Source: Ptychodera flava
Lineage: Eukaryota; Hemichordata; Enteropneusta; Ptychoderidae
Reading direction: 5' to 3'
DNA length: 64,000 bases
Assembly (NCBI RefSeq): GCF_041260155.1
Contig: NC_091930.1
Location: forward strand, 37,317,263 to 37,381,262
The position numbers were made by a program, and so were the translations under genes. Below, piece after piece: positions 1 through 12,539 of this stretch (position 1 is the first letter of the stretch; each line of letters begins with the position of its first letter). The notes below the pieces were generated by a model, which was not told where the DNA came from, did not search any database, and saw only the letters and a list, made by a program, of their open reading frames with translations.

Positions 1-2308
1 GAAAATAATATTTAAAAGGCAATGGTAAGTGGAGTAGTAATGAGTGTTATGAGCCTTTACACGGGGTGATAGAATGTAAAGAAGGGGTGCACATCCGAGA
101 ATTGTACTTCAGTGCTGGCCGAGAGAACGTATCAGCAGTGCTTACTTTCCAAGGCTTGTGAACGTCTTGGCAAGTGTACACACTGATCACACAGCTAACT
201 TTTACAGTGCATTTCTATTCTATTCTACAGCTGAGACATTTAAAAACGCGACGTAAAACCGTTAAGCCCTGCGGCTTCTCAACCAGTGAAGCATGTGCAC
301 GTGGGACCTAGGTCCGTTGATTTAGTAGAAGCGAGGCCGAAATAGAAATTGTATTGACACAAGACATTATGTCGCAACTACCGTTACTGCCTGACAATCA
401 CAATAACTTGTAATCAACGTTATTTTTTAACGACAACCTTTTCTATGAAGGTTAGGCTGGTCTACTTTTAGAAAGTCACTTCAGGCACGCCCCTTGCCGT
501 TCAGTCTTCCTGTAGGCTGAGTGACGCGATGGACATTTTGCGCTTCAGCGGACTATTTCCCGCTTCAATCATCGACACCGACTTTGACGCAACAGAATTA
601 GTGGGACATGAGGAGGTTGACAGACAGGCAGCCAGAGGAGACGGCAAGAATCTTCCAATGGTTCATAAAAGTGTAGAACATGTCTATACGTTGCGATAAA
701 TTATATATCTGAGTTTCTATACTATATTTTCCTGAAATGACGTACTGATAAAAAGCATTAAAATATGCGTATTTGGATTCTTTTTGGTCTTCAAGTACCT
801 ACTTTTACATCGTCATTGAAAACGTCACGCGCAAACAGGGAGAGCAGTGAAAGTTGACCCCTATTGCGCAGGCCCAAAAATCTCATTAACATTCAGCGAG
901 ATATAAAGGAGCAGAGCCAAGTAAAACCTCGTTTTTAAAACACATCGCATACGTTGCAGCATAACCGAGACTCGAACACTGTTCAGCGAGCAAATCCGTA
1001 AGCTCACACCCTGCAACAATACCTTTGGGATGTCGATCTCATAAATATCCTGGAACAACACTGTTCGCCAGCAGCCGCAAGGTAGGGAAAATTTATACTT
1101 GAATTTGAACACGACACCTCTTCTTCCCTTTCCTCCCAAGATGCGAAGACTTCAGGGTGCGCCTGATTATTTCAGGCGACATTTCACATACGGTAAACAC
1201 GCTTCCTGCGATATGACAGATTGAAAATTGCTTTTTAGAATTACTAAATAGTTTTTTCTCCATCGCAATTCTGAAATAAAAATATTAAATCGTTCTAAAT
1301 TGAAGTTGTAATCCATAATATTGCAAAACTGCAACGGAAGACTATGCGAATGTTGATCAATTAACTATTCAGTGTCGAATTTGCATTTATTGCAGTGTGC
1401 GATCTTTGATCATGTTGAGAGCAGGTGGGCAAGCCTATCGCGATGCTTTGACTCATAGCTCGCAAATACATTCAATTTACTGAAATTGCATTTTAGTCTG
1501 TCGCGGCTGTAAACACAAGAATTTTGCTCATGGGTACTTTTAGCTGATGCATTTTTCACATTAGTATACATAGATTTCAAGAAACTGAGGCGAACCTGCT
1601 GAGGGCGAACGCAATGAATTCGAAATTCACGCACAGCGTTAATTTGCTTTAACGTTGTAGGCCTTAATAGGTCGTGTCTGTGGCATTCGCCACAATACAC
1701 AGGTTCAATCCTTATCATGTAATTGAGCATGTGTTTGACATTTCATCTCTTAAGTAAAAACATTTTACTTGCCAATTCTCCGCTTATCGTGTTTCTTGGA
1801 ACTAAGAAACATTGCCTTATTATACAGCCTATCCGTTTATTGCTTGCCCACCCCACCTTATTGTATTTGAGTAAAAAACATCAGGTAACGTTACAAATAG
1901 ATACTATCATAGTGTTCACTTTAGTAGAGAAGCCATAAGTGTCCTTTCAGGGTTTTTTCGGTATTGTCCTCAAAAAGCATCGTCGTCGACGACGTCAATT
2001 TCATGGTCATTCGATTAAAGATTATCTGACAGAGATGATTATGTCTGTCGTGTTCTATTACGTTCCAGGCAAGTATAATAACATGGAGTTCGATGCGTTT
2101 TCTCTGAGTTCAGCGACAAATTGCGTTTTCCCGGATGTCGGCCCTGGGAGAAAAATGTACTCGCTATCAGATATGCTGCAATTATAGACCAACGAATACT
2201 ACTCTAATGACAATAAGACTGGGTTTTTTGTCGACGCTGTCTTCCGAGCCTGGGTCTCTCTGAAAAAACATCATTAGTCTAGTCCACCAAATGGACTACA
2301 CTTTTCAG
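1..2308. other. stretch without a recognised gene
   Basis: AT-rich DNA with only short open frames that match no family I know. No long repeat or hairpin stood out. Confidence 0.4.
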
Positions 2309-2500
2309 GACCCATCCGACAGCGTACGCGTCACTTTCATGGATAGCCGACGGGAATCACCGTACATCATCACGCGCAGTGACTTACTGCAGATCAGAGG
2401 TGCCACCCGATGGGTTACCATGCAGGGAGCCACGGACGCCGATTCCGATGCTTTCTCCCCGAGCGATTGCATAGATACCGCTCTCATCTGCTTTTCCTGA
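2309..2500 (+). CDS. possible 3'-terminal coding exon of an unrecognised gene
   Basis: A pyrimidine-rich acceptor (cttttcag, AG at 2307-2308) opens directly into a 63-codon reading frame ending in TGA. Third positions are G/C-rich, unlike the AT-rich surroundings and like the GPCR gene in this window. The encoded tail begins DPSDSVRVTF and ends CIDTALICFS. I recognise no domain. The upstream exons, if they exist, were not identified; a stretch at about 1950-2187 with an Arg-rich start could be another exon, but nothing ties the two together. The opposite strand is also open here, so strand and reality are both uncertain. Confidence 0.3.
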   Translation, partial: DPSDSVRVTFMDSRRESPYIITRSDLLQIRGATRWVTMQGATDADSDAFSPSDCIDTALICFS

Positions 2501-2887
2501 TATAATGACAGTATGCGAGGGAGTTATAAGCTTTCTTTGGCGCTAACAATTATTCAGTTGTTCCAATACAGGCGGCACTCGCGCTGGAAATGGAATTAGA
2601 GATTTTTAATCACACTAGAGTAAGAAAAGAACACAATCAAATTCGAAGCAGTTGTAGTGGAATAAATTTACTGCGATGAGTTCTTTCAATTTAATAAATT
2701 GAAAAATTTAGGTTTGACGAATCGGAAAATGGAAACATAATTATCCATTGTTGATGTTATTTGCCGGGACTACAGACAATGTGCATGAACTGATGTGTCC
2801 AGGAGGGCGTCCTAGTACTGTGACGGCAGATAAAAGCAATTATTTTGCTAATGCACGAGCGCTTTTTTCTGAATGCGTCGTATTCAC

Positions 2888-2889
<2 letters not shown>

Positions 2890-2961
<72 letters not shown>

Positions 2962-2995
2962 CAGAGACAGACAGAGGCAGAGACAGAGACTTCGC
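2890..2995. repeat. (GA)n microsatellite passing into (CAGAGA)n
   Basis: About 50 bases of pure GA dinucleotide followed by a degenerate hexanucleotide GACAGA run. Apparent Arg/Glu or Ser/Leu open frames across it are low-complexity artefacts. Confidence 0.95.
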
Positions 2996-3119
2996 TGCCT
3001 TGATGCGTTGTTTTCAAAATGCATAATATGTTATTGCCGGAGATTATGTACACTAGGAAAGTTCAAAACAGAATGTCATTCAGTGTATTTGAACATGTGC
3101 TCTAAAATTAATGTTTTAT

Positions 3120-3325
3120 TACAATGCGCCTCGAAAGGGAAAAAACTTACAATTCTGCTCAAACATTCCTTATGGCCACCATTCTCTTTCAAAATCAAGA
3201 ATAAAACTCTGTGGGGGGGGGGTCACCGTACAAATTTTGATACAAGAGGAATAAATCAGAAAAGAATTGTAAAAATTTTGAGAATCAGAATGTTTGTCCC
3301 CGCTGCGAATCCTAACTTATTTACA
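3120..3325 (+). repeat. dispersed repeat family R1, internally deleted copy
   Basis: Shares blocks with copies at 34450-34790 and 43755-44105 in the same orientation: a 'ctcaaac.ttcctta' block, 'attctctttcaaaatcaagaata', a 'ggtcaccgt.caa.ttt' block, 'agatcagaaaagaa' and a 'tgtccccg' block near the end. The middle third of the family sequence is missing. It contains a run of G at 3211-3220. Confidence 0.7.
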
Positions 3326-3330
3326 GTTCA

Positions 3331-6300
3331 GACACGAAATGGTAAAACGTCGCTGTAAAAAGGTAATATTAAATGGCAGATATTCATTATTTATCAAGAG
3401 AAAAATCTTTAGACGACGATTTCCAATGTACGCAAGATTGTTTCAAAAGATTAGAACAACGCAGCATTACTTGGTCGTTAAGACGGTGTCTGTATGTCTA
3501 TATTTATGCGTGTTGGTTTAGTCACTTTTTCATTTGCTTTGACGGTCAAAACGTGGAGATCATTGTGGATACGCGTTTTGTTTGCAGCATAATTATTTTT
3601 ACCCACATGACCGAGTCGTTTTTCGACAAAATTGCCCGAAGTTGTTCCTAAAATATATGGCACCTGTCAGAAAGCATAAATTGACTATTTTATGTTTTAT
3701 TCTCTGAACAATACTACATGGCAATCATTATGAATATAAATCTGAATTCTACTGGAATGGGGACGAATAGAACGTACTTGCGTTATTAATTAATAATTGT
3801 GTAGCATTTACATTACAATGGTTAAGCAATATTTCAGCATGGCGTCGGCAAACATTGTTGTCGCGTAACGGCAAAGTACACAATACGATACGATCTCCAT
3901 AAACCCGACGCGGTGGTTGATCGTTCTGGACAAAATAAGCAGTCACCAAGAACACTGGCCAAGATTGCAGCATCGTCTGCTTAATTTTCTAAATGATTGT
4001 ATTATTTTGGTTTGAAATTGTGATTCACCTCACTATACGAATTTATTTATTTTGTAGTAAATTAAATGAAAAGTGACCGCATGGGTCGCGCATGGTCATT
4101 TTGCATTTCATTTACTACAACATTTTATTCATTTATGCAAAGTGTATTAATCAGCATTGTTTGAATATGCAAATCATCTCGTAATGAGTCATTATTGGTG
4201 GAGAATATTCATTAGTTTAAAAGTTAGCGTGGTGCAGATTCCAGATCGTTGTTGTTTGGACATGTCGCAGTCTACTTGAGATTTGTGACGTTTAAGCTCC
4301 AAAAGCGGTAACTATTGATGTGTCTTTCAATAGTTTTGTTCTGTAAATACAGTTCTACTCCAACAGTCACGGCTAATCGACAACTTTCTTCTTAAACTTG
4401 TCAACCGCACAATGTTAGTATTGATAGCTGAATTCTAGTCATCACTAGAATGCCTTGTCACCAATAACACTGCAAGCTCTGCACAATACATAGTGTTTTG
4501 ACATTATTTAGGCAGACAAATAAATACGTAAACTTGCCTTAAAACAAACAACATGAAAATATTTTCAAAGGCTAGGTGCTTTTTAAGTAAACACGTATTT
4601 CGAAAAGATTTTTAAAAACATTTCATACCAATTTTTACTAAGTGTCTTCTCTTTCGTAAAAAAAACCCCAAAGCTTAGGGTTGTCGCACAATTCATTGAA
4701 TTAAAGAGGCAATTAAATAATGCGGGTTAGCTCTTAGGGAAATGTAAAAAATTGATTTTCATTAAAAATGAGCTGAACGCAATCTGTAGCTGGTTTCAAA
4801 ATTGACCGAGAGAGTCTTTTAATCCATGGCCGGGACTTTAAGCTACATCACTGAATTGACTTTATATGTCGCAAGACGACCTATTCGTTAACAGCATGAC
4901 AGTCATTACCACGGTGTCACCAACTCAATTTTTAAACAATGTGCAGCAAAAAAAGCCAACCTAATTAAGTGAGCGAAAGTTCAATCATAAGGATAACTTC
5001 TGGAGAGTGTTTCGAGTGACGTGGCGACGGTTGTCTATAAACTCGTTCCAGCATGTGATAAAAAATCATAAAAGTCTCAACTCTCGTAAAATCCCGGACA
5101 AACACGTGATAACATGTGACCCCTGATATTTTAGCATTTCACAGCACACCCTTTCTGTGTGTTCCCTAAGCTATCGATCAAAAAATCTAAAGATCCGACA
5201 GTAGTGAAATTGGCGTATCAAAACTTCGTGTATCAGAACTGGGGTCTTGCTGACCTTTATTTCTAGTCCATATCTCTGACAAATGACACGCATGCCCTTA
5301 TTTTCTCCTTCTTGTGAACAAATCATGTATAAATACCGAATTACTAATCATAATTCTCATATTTCTCTAATGCTGGTATACGGATTTTTTCCCCACAAAA
5401 GTGTTTTTAAGTAGAATTGTAATTATGCTGATGCCTGGTACGATTACGACAACGCTAATATCTCCACAAACTCATGTATCTGCAGCTTTCGTTGTATATT
5501 GCATTCCTTAGTGTTTTTGAGATATCGTTTCTTTGTCTCCTACAAAATCATGTGATAATTACCCATGTTCACTTTGTCACACTTGTATATATGTAACATC
5601 AATAATTACTGTTGACAACTTTGTTATAACCTGGACTAGAATTCATATATCAACATTGCATCATAACAATATGATTTGTTGGTAAGATAATTACCTTGTA
5701 TTTGTACATATTTGGGGGGAGACAATTGACGTTTTTTATAACACAAATAATGCAAATAATATCATCAACTACTACAGCTATTGTCATTCAATTTCCTCTA
5801 CCTTTGGTTTACTCTCTCCAAAATATAAACACATCACGTGATTTGAAAGAAGAGAAAATTCATGCAAATGTTCGGTACTATAAAATGTGACAATATACTT
5901 GAAATCGTTTCACTTTTCCAAAAAAGTGAAAACACTCTATAATTTGTTTCATTGATTTTTTTCTCATACCTTGTTGTAAAATAGTCTGTGCATTCGTCCC
6001 GCCCTGCCGTGGTTTTCGAGTCACGTGGTGGCCAGGATGGCTGTGTTGGGTAGTACAAGAGGGCGGCAATATAATGGTGGAATCGATATCAAAATGAAGC
6101 ATATTGCATACCTCAGGGAAATTCTAAGTCCGTGTGTCTGAAATGATGCCTTTGACGATTCAAAAAGGTCTGACACAATTTAAGTTGAGTGACCTTACAT
6201 TTCGAATACAATCACGTCGAGAGGCTGTAAAATCTCTTTTGTTGGTTTTGGTTATTGATGGGTCCAAATGATGTGTTTTATGCGAGCAATAAGATCGGAG

Positions 6301-8980
6301 ATGCATAAAACTACACTCGCAAACGGTCGATTTCATGATGGAAACATTTTGAGCGCAATAAAATTTTTACGACTTAATCGAGGGATATTGCATGTGTATT
6401 CACCGCGCCGACTTTTTGCCTGAACTTTGACATTCTTTTAAGAATATCACTGCCTAATCACCGGTAAAAAGATCCTTCTTTGCCAGGGTGCGGAGCAGAA
6501 GATTTACATACATCATCTTGCAAGCGTCAGAATTTACTTTTAAAACAGTAAATTTTGCCGATCGTGAGTCAATAAGAGGTCACTCGAATGTCAACATAAA
6601 TTGTGCGTGTGGGCACAGCAAAGTGCGGCACAATAGTCTGCTACGCTGATCGTGGTATTTTCGCGGCGTTATGACGTAATAAAAGCTCTTTGGAAGATTA
6701 ACTTATCTAGACGAGCACACCCACCGTCTCCTCATTGCTCTAATGTCCCGACTGGTTGACTCCCGCCCTTTGCTCAGGTCATCAGCATTTGCAGTTTAAG
6801 GAATTGTATCTCAGATAGTTTGAGCCAAGAAAAGCTGAAACAAAATTTAAGTTAAAAAAACTTTTCGAATAAAAGAAGCGAGTTGCAATTGTACCAGCAA
6901 CCTAGTTCCAATTTGGACTAAGGACGATATCAACCCGCTAGAATCAGCTACGATGATTCCAATTCATGCATGAGCTGCGTCTCAAATCAAGTCATTTAAA
7001 AGACAGCTCTGCTGTTTTCGAAAGCCCAAGATACAAAACGACGGCCTGTCATGCATGACGGTAAAGTAATGGGTTTTTAATAACTGACTGCTATTTGATC
7101 AGATGCGATTCTTAGAGTGAAAGGGGTGATATAAATTTTACTTTTGAATTGAAACTGAAGCTGCATCCGTTGCTGTTTTTATGTCATCAATTTTATCGTT
7201 ATGCATTTTTTTACGTGAATGATAAAATAACTTGTAATAATGTCATCCCCTGTGACGTCGTTAGAGGTGTGAAAAGAGCTACTTGTACCATATTGTGATG
7301 TACACCATGGCTACCCTATAGCCTTTTTATATAGCGAGTGCGATGCCATTGCGTGCGATACCGATTTGTGAGCTTTATAGCGTGGTGTATTTTCCACATA
7401 ACCATTTCCCCTCAGTGCTTTCATCTTGACTCCAACAGATAGTCATTGCAATAGAAAATACGTGACACCGACTTCAAAGTTTCCGCTTGCCATACTGCTA
7501 GGGTTACCCTCGTGCCGCGTCTGACGTAAATCGCTAGGCAACGAAAGGTTCTCTTGTGTTATTACAAATCCTATGTATGAGAATTTCCCATGATGCCCTG
7601 AAGCAACAAAGGGAGCGCATGTACTCACCGGTCTCTGCAACGATGGCTCCCCGTAGGGCAGTATGTTTTATTCCATTTGCTGCGGATTTCTCGATTCATC
7701 TTTTCAAAGGTTTATGTCCTTGAACCCTGGGGACAGACGTTTGACGTGCTATTTTATTATCAGAATGTGCGATTGTTTCATAAAAATGGAATTGGTAACC
7801 TTAAACGTGTTGCCGAGAAGTAGTTCATTCACTTATGTCAACTAAAGTGTTTAAGAAATATATTCGGTCTTGAAATTTGATTTGGTGAAGTGCGCCTTTT
7901 TGCTCTTCTATTATCTAATTCGTATACATTTTCCCTAGATCCGAAACGCCCTCTAGCATGCAGATACGGCTGACGTCTTTGACGGACCAGTAATTCTTGC
8001 TGTTGTAATACGAGTAACTAAATATCTTCGCTCGTAAAATTGACTAACCCCCCCTAAAAAAGCACACGACGCGACCAAGATAGCGAGGCAAATTTAAGAC
8101 AGACAGATGATAAAACTCTATTAAGGGTAATTGCTGCCAAACTTATCAAGACTTATGAAAGCTGGGGCAGTCCCCTGTAGCACGCAGATGCATGGCGCCC
8201 ATTTCTTCTTCATTGTGACAATGAGATGACAAATTTCCAAGTGTGCAGACGCTGATATTTACTTAATTGAATGATCGGAAACCCATTACTTGTCGTCGAG
8301 CGTAGATTGATCACAGCCGAGCACCGTCAAGGCTGGCGTGTGATTGAGTTAAATAAGGGTTGAGGCTTCATCCGCATTAACCGAAACCAAATTATTTGCA
8401 CTTCGACGAATCCTTTCGCGGTAGGCGGAAATAGACTCAGGAGCGATGTATTCGTGATATCGGGCCGTGACCTTGACAACTAGAATGGTTTCTGTGTCGT
8501 AGTTTGAATGCCTAAAGTAGGTCTTCAAAATAGTCACCGCATCGATAACGATTTCCATTCATTTGAAGTTAGACAATTATTCAATGTTCTTTGCGTAATT
8601 GATGATTCGGGGTCGCTCTTCTAAAATATTTGTCAGTCACAAGACAGAACACGGATCCTAGCCAAAAGAGATGAATAAAATACAAAAAAAACCCCCAATT
8701 TGTATCAATTTTTTGAAAATGTGCGGGGAATTTTTCAATATATGCAGGACCAGATTTAAGGACTTAATTTTGCTTGTTTTGGGAGCAAGTGCATAAAGAT
8801 GAAAGAAAAAGGAAAAGGTACATGAAAATTGGAAAACATACAAACAAACAAACAAAAAACATATATCAGGCAGCTCGTGAAAAACCATACAATACATTGT
8901 GAATGCACTGAATGTATTTAAACAAGAATTCCTATTTCGCTTGAAAACATGGTCGTCATAATTTCTATTTAGTTAGTTAC
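3331..8980. other. long stretch without a recognised gene
   Basis: AT-rich, with only short open frames of no recognisable family. No large palindrome or array found. A weak similarity between about 6236-6390 and 16396-16560 (shared 'ttttggttattga' and 'tttacgacttaatcg') hints at another old dispersed repeat. Confidence 0.4.
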
Positions 8981-8984
8981 AGAG

Positions 8985-9160
8985 TTTTACAATACGGCAG
9001 AGAGAAAACAAGTTTGTGATGGGAAATCTGACACATTAATGTACGAAGCACCACATATCTAACAGGATGTGATAATATACTATTCAGTAAGTCATGTAAG
9101 GTCTCACATTGCCACTTTGCACAATTTATCTTCACTTGGTTATTTTTTGTTTTGTTTTAG
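8985..9160 (+). other. 5' leader/intron end of the GPCR gene, duplicated elsewhere
   Basis: Ends in the T-rich acceptor at 9159-9160. The segment around 9003-9085, with 'atctaacaggatgtgataatatac', has a close relative at about 28525-28620 that is not followed by a receptor reading frame. Confidence 0.55.
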
Positions 9161-9169
9161 AAGAACAAT

Positions 9170-10411
9170 ATGGAGACCAACTCAACAGAGCTGCCCTCAG
9201 ATTTGGATTGGGTCGGACTATTCAATGAAACTTCGGACGAATGGACCATACCGGGTCACTGGTACGTACACAAGTCAATCATCTACACATTGTACGGTTT
9301 GTGTATATTCCTGATCGTCACGGGTAACCTCATGGTCATAATCGCTGTCCTGATGGAACCAAAGTTGCGGCGGGCGCCCACCAACATCCTGATAGCATCT
9401 TTGGCCGTGTCCGACCTCTTGGTCGGTTCATACTACATACCTTCGGTGATCATGTGGGACGAAGCTCTGCATCTGATGCTGAATCCGACGATTTGTAACA
9501 TCGATGGTTTTATCCAGCTAACCAGCACCGGGGCCAGCGTTTTCAGTCTCATTGCCATCGCTTCCGATCGATTCCGAGCCATAGTGACGCCACTCAAGCC
9601 GAAGATCAACCGTTGCCAAGCCTGTATCATGGCGGCCATTGCCTGGGCATGCGCGATGAGTTACGCATCCTACATGCCGATCACGCGGGGATACCTAATG
9701 TACACTGAGACCTCCGGGAACGAAACCTACGTGACACCGTATTGCATCTTTCTTCCTCACGTTTCGTTCAAATTGGTCAGAACATTGGATTTTTTCGTCT
9801 TATTTGTGGTTCCGTTTTTGATTCTAAGTTGTTTATATGCCCCTATGGTTTATAAGCTCTGGTTTGACAAGCAACCTGCCAGTTCAACGGGATATAAGAA
9901 GAAAAACGCAGTGAAGACCCTATCAATGGTTGTGATACTATTCTTCACGATGTGGTTGCCGCACTACACCCTGTACCTCTACGTCCAATACGGGGACTTC
10001 AAGAACACTCGAGCGAATCTCCGGGCGGTGGCGCTGTTCGCCATCTGTCTAAACTTCTCAAACAGTTGGGTCAACCCGATTATATACGCGTGTTTCAACG
10101 AGAACTTCCGGTGCGCGTTCAAGAACACTTTACTCTGCAAAATCTGGCGGATATCCCGCAGGGTGTACCCGATATCCGACCCCGAGTCCGAGCAGGGCGA
10201 TAAGAATTGCGCCCTCAATGACCAACAGCCTGTCTCCTCCAGGAATACCATGCTGACGACGGCCAACACGACGTGTGGGCAGAGTATCGTGTCAACTATA
10301 CCGGCTGCGTCAGGGGCGGTTATTCCTCACCCTTCACCGACCATTGTTCCACAGAAACAACATTTACTGTCACCGAATACGTACATTCTGCGAGAAGATA
10401 GCTCCACCTAA
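9170..10411 (+). CDS. class A peptide G-protein-coupled receptor, NPFF/SIFamide/QRFP-receptor-like
   Basis: A 413-residue seven-helix receptor, expected in the plasma membrane and to signal through heterotrimeric G proteins on binding a peptide. Visible landmarks: N-glycosylation sites at N4 and N19; TM1 about 37-61 with the GN motif at N53; TM2 about 72-92 with LAVSD; Cys109 and Cys192, the usual ECL1-ECL2 disulphide; TM3 ending SDRFRAIV at 132-139; TM4 about 151-171; TM5 about 205-229 with FVVP; TM6 about 249-272 with FFTMWLP instead of the usual CWLP; TM7 with NSWVNPIIY at 298-306; then an 'NENFR' helix-8 segment and a Ser/Thr-rich tail. 'DRF' followed by 'PLKPK' is typical of NPFF-type receptors, so I favour that group, but the ligand is unknown. 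The whole coding region is in one exon; the ATG lies 9 bases after an acceptor (ttgttttag, AG 9159-9160), so a non-coding upstream exon is likely. Confidence 0.9.
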   Translation: METNSTELPSDLDWVGLFNETSDEWTIPGHWYVHKSIIYTLYGLCIFLIVTGNLMVIIAVLMEPKLRRAPTNILIASLAVSDLLVGSYYIPSVIMWDEALHLMLNPTICNIDGFIQLTSTGASVFSLIAIASDRFRAIVTPLKPKINRCQACIMAAIAWACAMSYASYMPITRGYLMYTETSGNETYVTPYCIFLPHVSFKLVRTLDFFVLFVVPFLILSCLYAPMVYKLWFDKQPASSTGYKKKNAVKTLSMVVILFFTMWLPHYTLYLYVQYGDFKNTRANLRAVALFAICLNFSNSWVNPIIYACFNENFRCAFKNTLLCKIWRISRRVYPISDPESEQGDKNCALNDQQPVSSRNTMLTTANTTCGQSIVSTIPAASGAVIPHPSPTIVPQKQHLLSPNTYILREDSST

Positions 10412-11610
10412 GTTTTTTTGTCGAAAGGGGAAAAAAGAGATGATGCTTTTAATTAAATGGTCGATAAAGGCGCTTTTTCCTCCGATTTGTTAGCTTGCTG
10501 TTATATAAACGAAACGACAAAAACTGGTACAAACATATGGAAAAAATTGTGATACTGAATTTGACTTTGATAAACTTTCTCTGGTACTGAATTTGACTTG
10601 ATAAACTTTCTCTGGAAACGCCGGTTTTGTATATGAAACTCATAATAAGTATGATGGAACTATTTGGGAATAACTGGAGCCCTATACAAGGGGGAAGAAT
10701 TGTGAGCAAATTTCGACTATCTCAATCATATCAAGCGTTTTCTATTTACTTGGAAATAATTACCATGTGCCAAGTTATTACTTTCTGTCCTCTTAAGAAA
10801 TTTTTCTCTCGTCAATTTTCCAGAAGTAGTTCCTATCGATCATTTATTCCTTGACCTTCTTAACTGTCCCCCGAGGCGTGTTGACAAAATGGTCCTGGAA
10901 GTCTGGTTTCTCACGTCCATTTTAATGTAAAAGGCATTGACAATTTCCACTCAGCATTGCTAGATATGTTCCTGTGGTGAAACACAATGAAAGTTTCAGA
11001 TTCGACAAATGGCGATATTCTAATGCTGCAGTTTGAAGACGGTCTTGTCGATATACTCTTTCCTTTCAATTGATGACTGCCTATGTCTGACTCATTGCAT
11101 ATCTGCACAACTCGGGTGAGAGTTTCTTAATCTTCATATCTCAAAACGATAAAAAGCCACATCCGGGAATTTTCTCTCTTTCACTTTAATAGCGGTCGTC
11201 TCCTAGATCACTCATAACAGACTAGTCGATATGTCATGATTTAAGAACAATGAGACAGTTCTTACACTTTTGTAAATTATAAAAAAAAATCAAAATTATC
11301 TTCAACCTGTAAAGATCTTCATTCTTTCTGAACTTGATATACTTATTTGCTACTTAAAAAGATCAATCAAGAACATGTCTGCTTGAAAAGTAACAAGACT
11401 GATAAGGGTTTATAATTGCTATATTGTTAAATGCTGATTCAAGATTTACTATTCCTCGGTCAAAACTGAACAAAAAAATTTACTCCAGTCTTACATCTTA
11501 TCCTGCCTTGTACACTAACAACATATTTCGCATAAAGCTTAAAGTGAAATATAAAGAATTGAAACAACACGCATTTTGTCTTCCATGTCTTCATATCTTC
11601 ACAAAGGCAG
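10412..11610. other. GPCR 3' flank and intergenic DNA
   Basis: AT-rich sequence after the receptor stop. A short imperfect direct repeat ('ctgaatttgacttgataaactttctctgg') occurs at about 10556-10615. No gene recognised and no clear canonical polyadenylation signal close to the stop. Confidence 0.4.
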
Positions 11611-11612
11611 AG

Positions 11613-12350
11613 TATGTATGTATGTATGTATGTATGTATGTATGTATGTATGTATGTATGTATGTATGTATGTATGTATGTATGTATGTATGTATGTATG
11701 TATGTATGTATGTATGTATGTATGTATGTATGTATGTATGTATGTATGTATGTATGTATGTATGTATGTATGTATGTATGTATGTATGTATGTATGTATG
11801 TATGTATGTATGTTGTATGTATGTATGTATGTATGTATGTATGTATGTATGTATGTATGTATGTATGTATGTATGTATGTATGTATGTATGTATGTATGT
11901 ATGTATGTATGTATGTATGTATGTATGTATGTATGTATGTATGTATGTATGTATGTATGTATGTATGTATGTATGTATGTATGTATGTATGTATGTATGT
12001 ATGTATGTATGTATGTATGTATGATGTATGTATGTATGTATGTATGTATGTATGTATGTATGTATGTATGTATGTATGTATGTATGTATGTATGTATGTA
12101 TGTATGTATGTATGTATGTATGTATGTATGTATGTATGTATGTATGTACGTACGTACGTACGTACGTACGTACGTACGTACGTACGTACGTATGTATGTA
12201 TGATGTGTGTATGTATGTATGCATGCATGCATGCATGCATGCATGTTTGTACGTGTGTATGGATGGATGGATGGATGGATGGATGGATGGGTGGATGGGT
12301 GGATGGTAAGGTGGGGTGATGGGTGGATGGATGGATGGATGGATTGATGT
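11613..12350. repeat. giant compound tetranucleotide array (TATG)n-(TACG)n-(CATG)n-(GGAT)n
   Basis: About 535 bases of almost perfect TATG (roughly 130 copies, with phase slips near 11813 and 12022), followed by TACG (about 12146-12191), CATG (about 12220-12244) and GGAT/GGGT (about 12259-12350). Because four is not a multiple of three, all frames are open and give meaningless Met-Tyr-Val-Cys or Ile-His-Thr-Tyr proteins. Confidence 0.98.
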
Positions 12351-12418
12351 GAATGGAAGGATGGGTTTCACATGCATATTCACGCGCATATATGTATATC
12401 TATTGGAATTTCATTAAC

Positions 12419-12535
12419 CTCTGTCTGTCTGTCTACCTGTCTGTCTCTGTCTCTGTCTGTCTGTCTGTCAGTCTGTCTGTCTCTGTCTGTCTGTCTATCT
12501 CTCTGTCTATCTCTCTCTCTTTCGCTCTCTCACTC
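12419..12535. repeat. (TCTG)n/(TC)n microsatellite
   Basis: Interrupted TCTG tetramers passing into TC dinucleotides. Confidence 0.9.
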
Positions 12536-12539
12536 CTTA

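Noticed and set aside
2757-3358. Arg/Glu- and Ser/Leu-rich frames across the GA repeat (also at 33705-34058, 38384-38797 and 49540-49771)
   Set aside because: Simple-sequence artefacts.
8349-8558. 69-codon minus-strand frame with reasonable codon use
   Set aside because: No recognisable family, signal peptide, splice sites or paralogue; could be real but cannot be supported.
11424-12389. Several long open frames (up to about 300 codons) rich in Met-Tyr-Val-Cys or Ile-His-Thr-Tyr
   Set aside because: They are translations of a tetranucleotide array, open in all frames on both strands.
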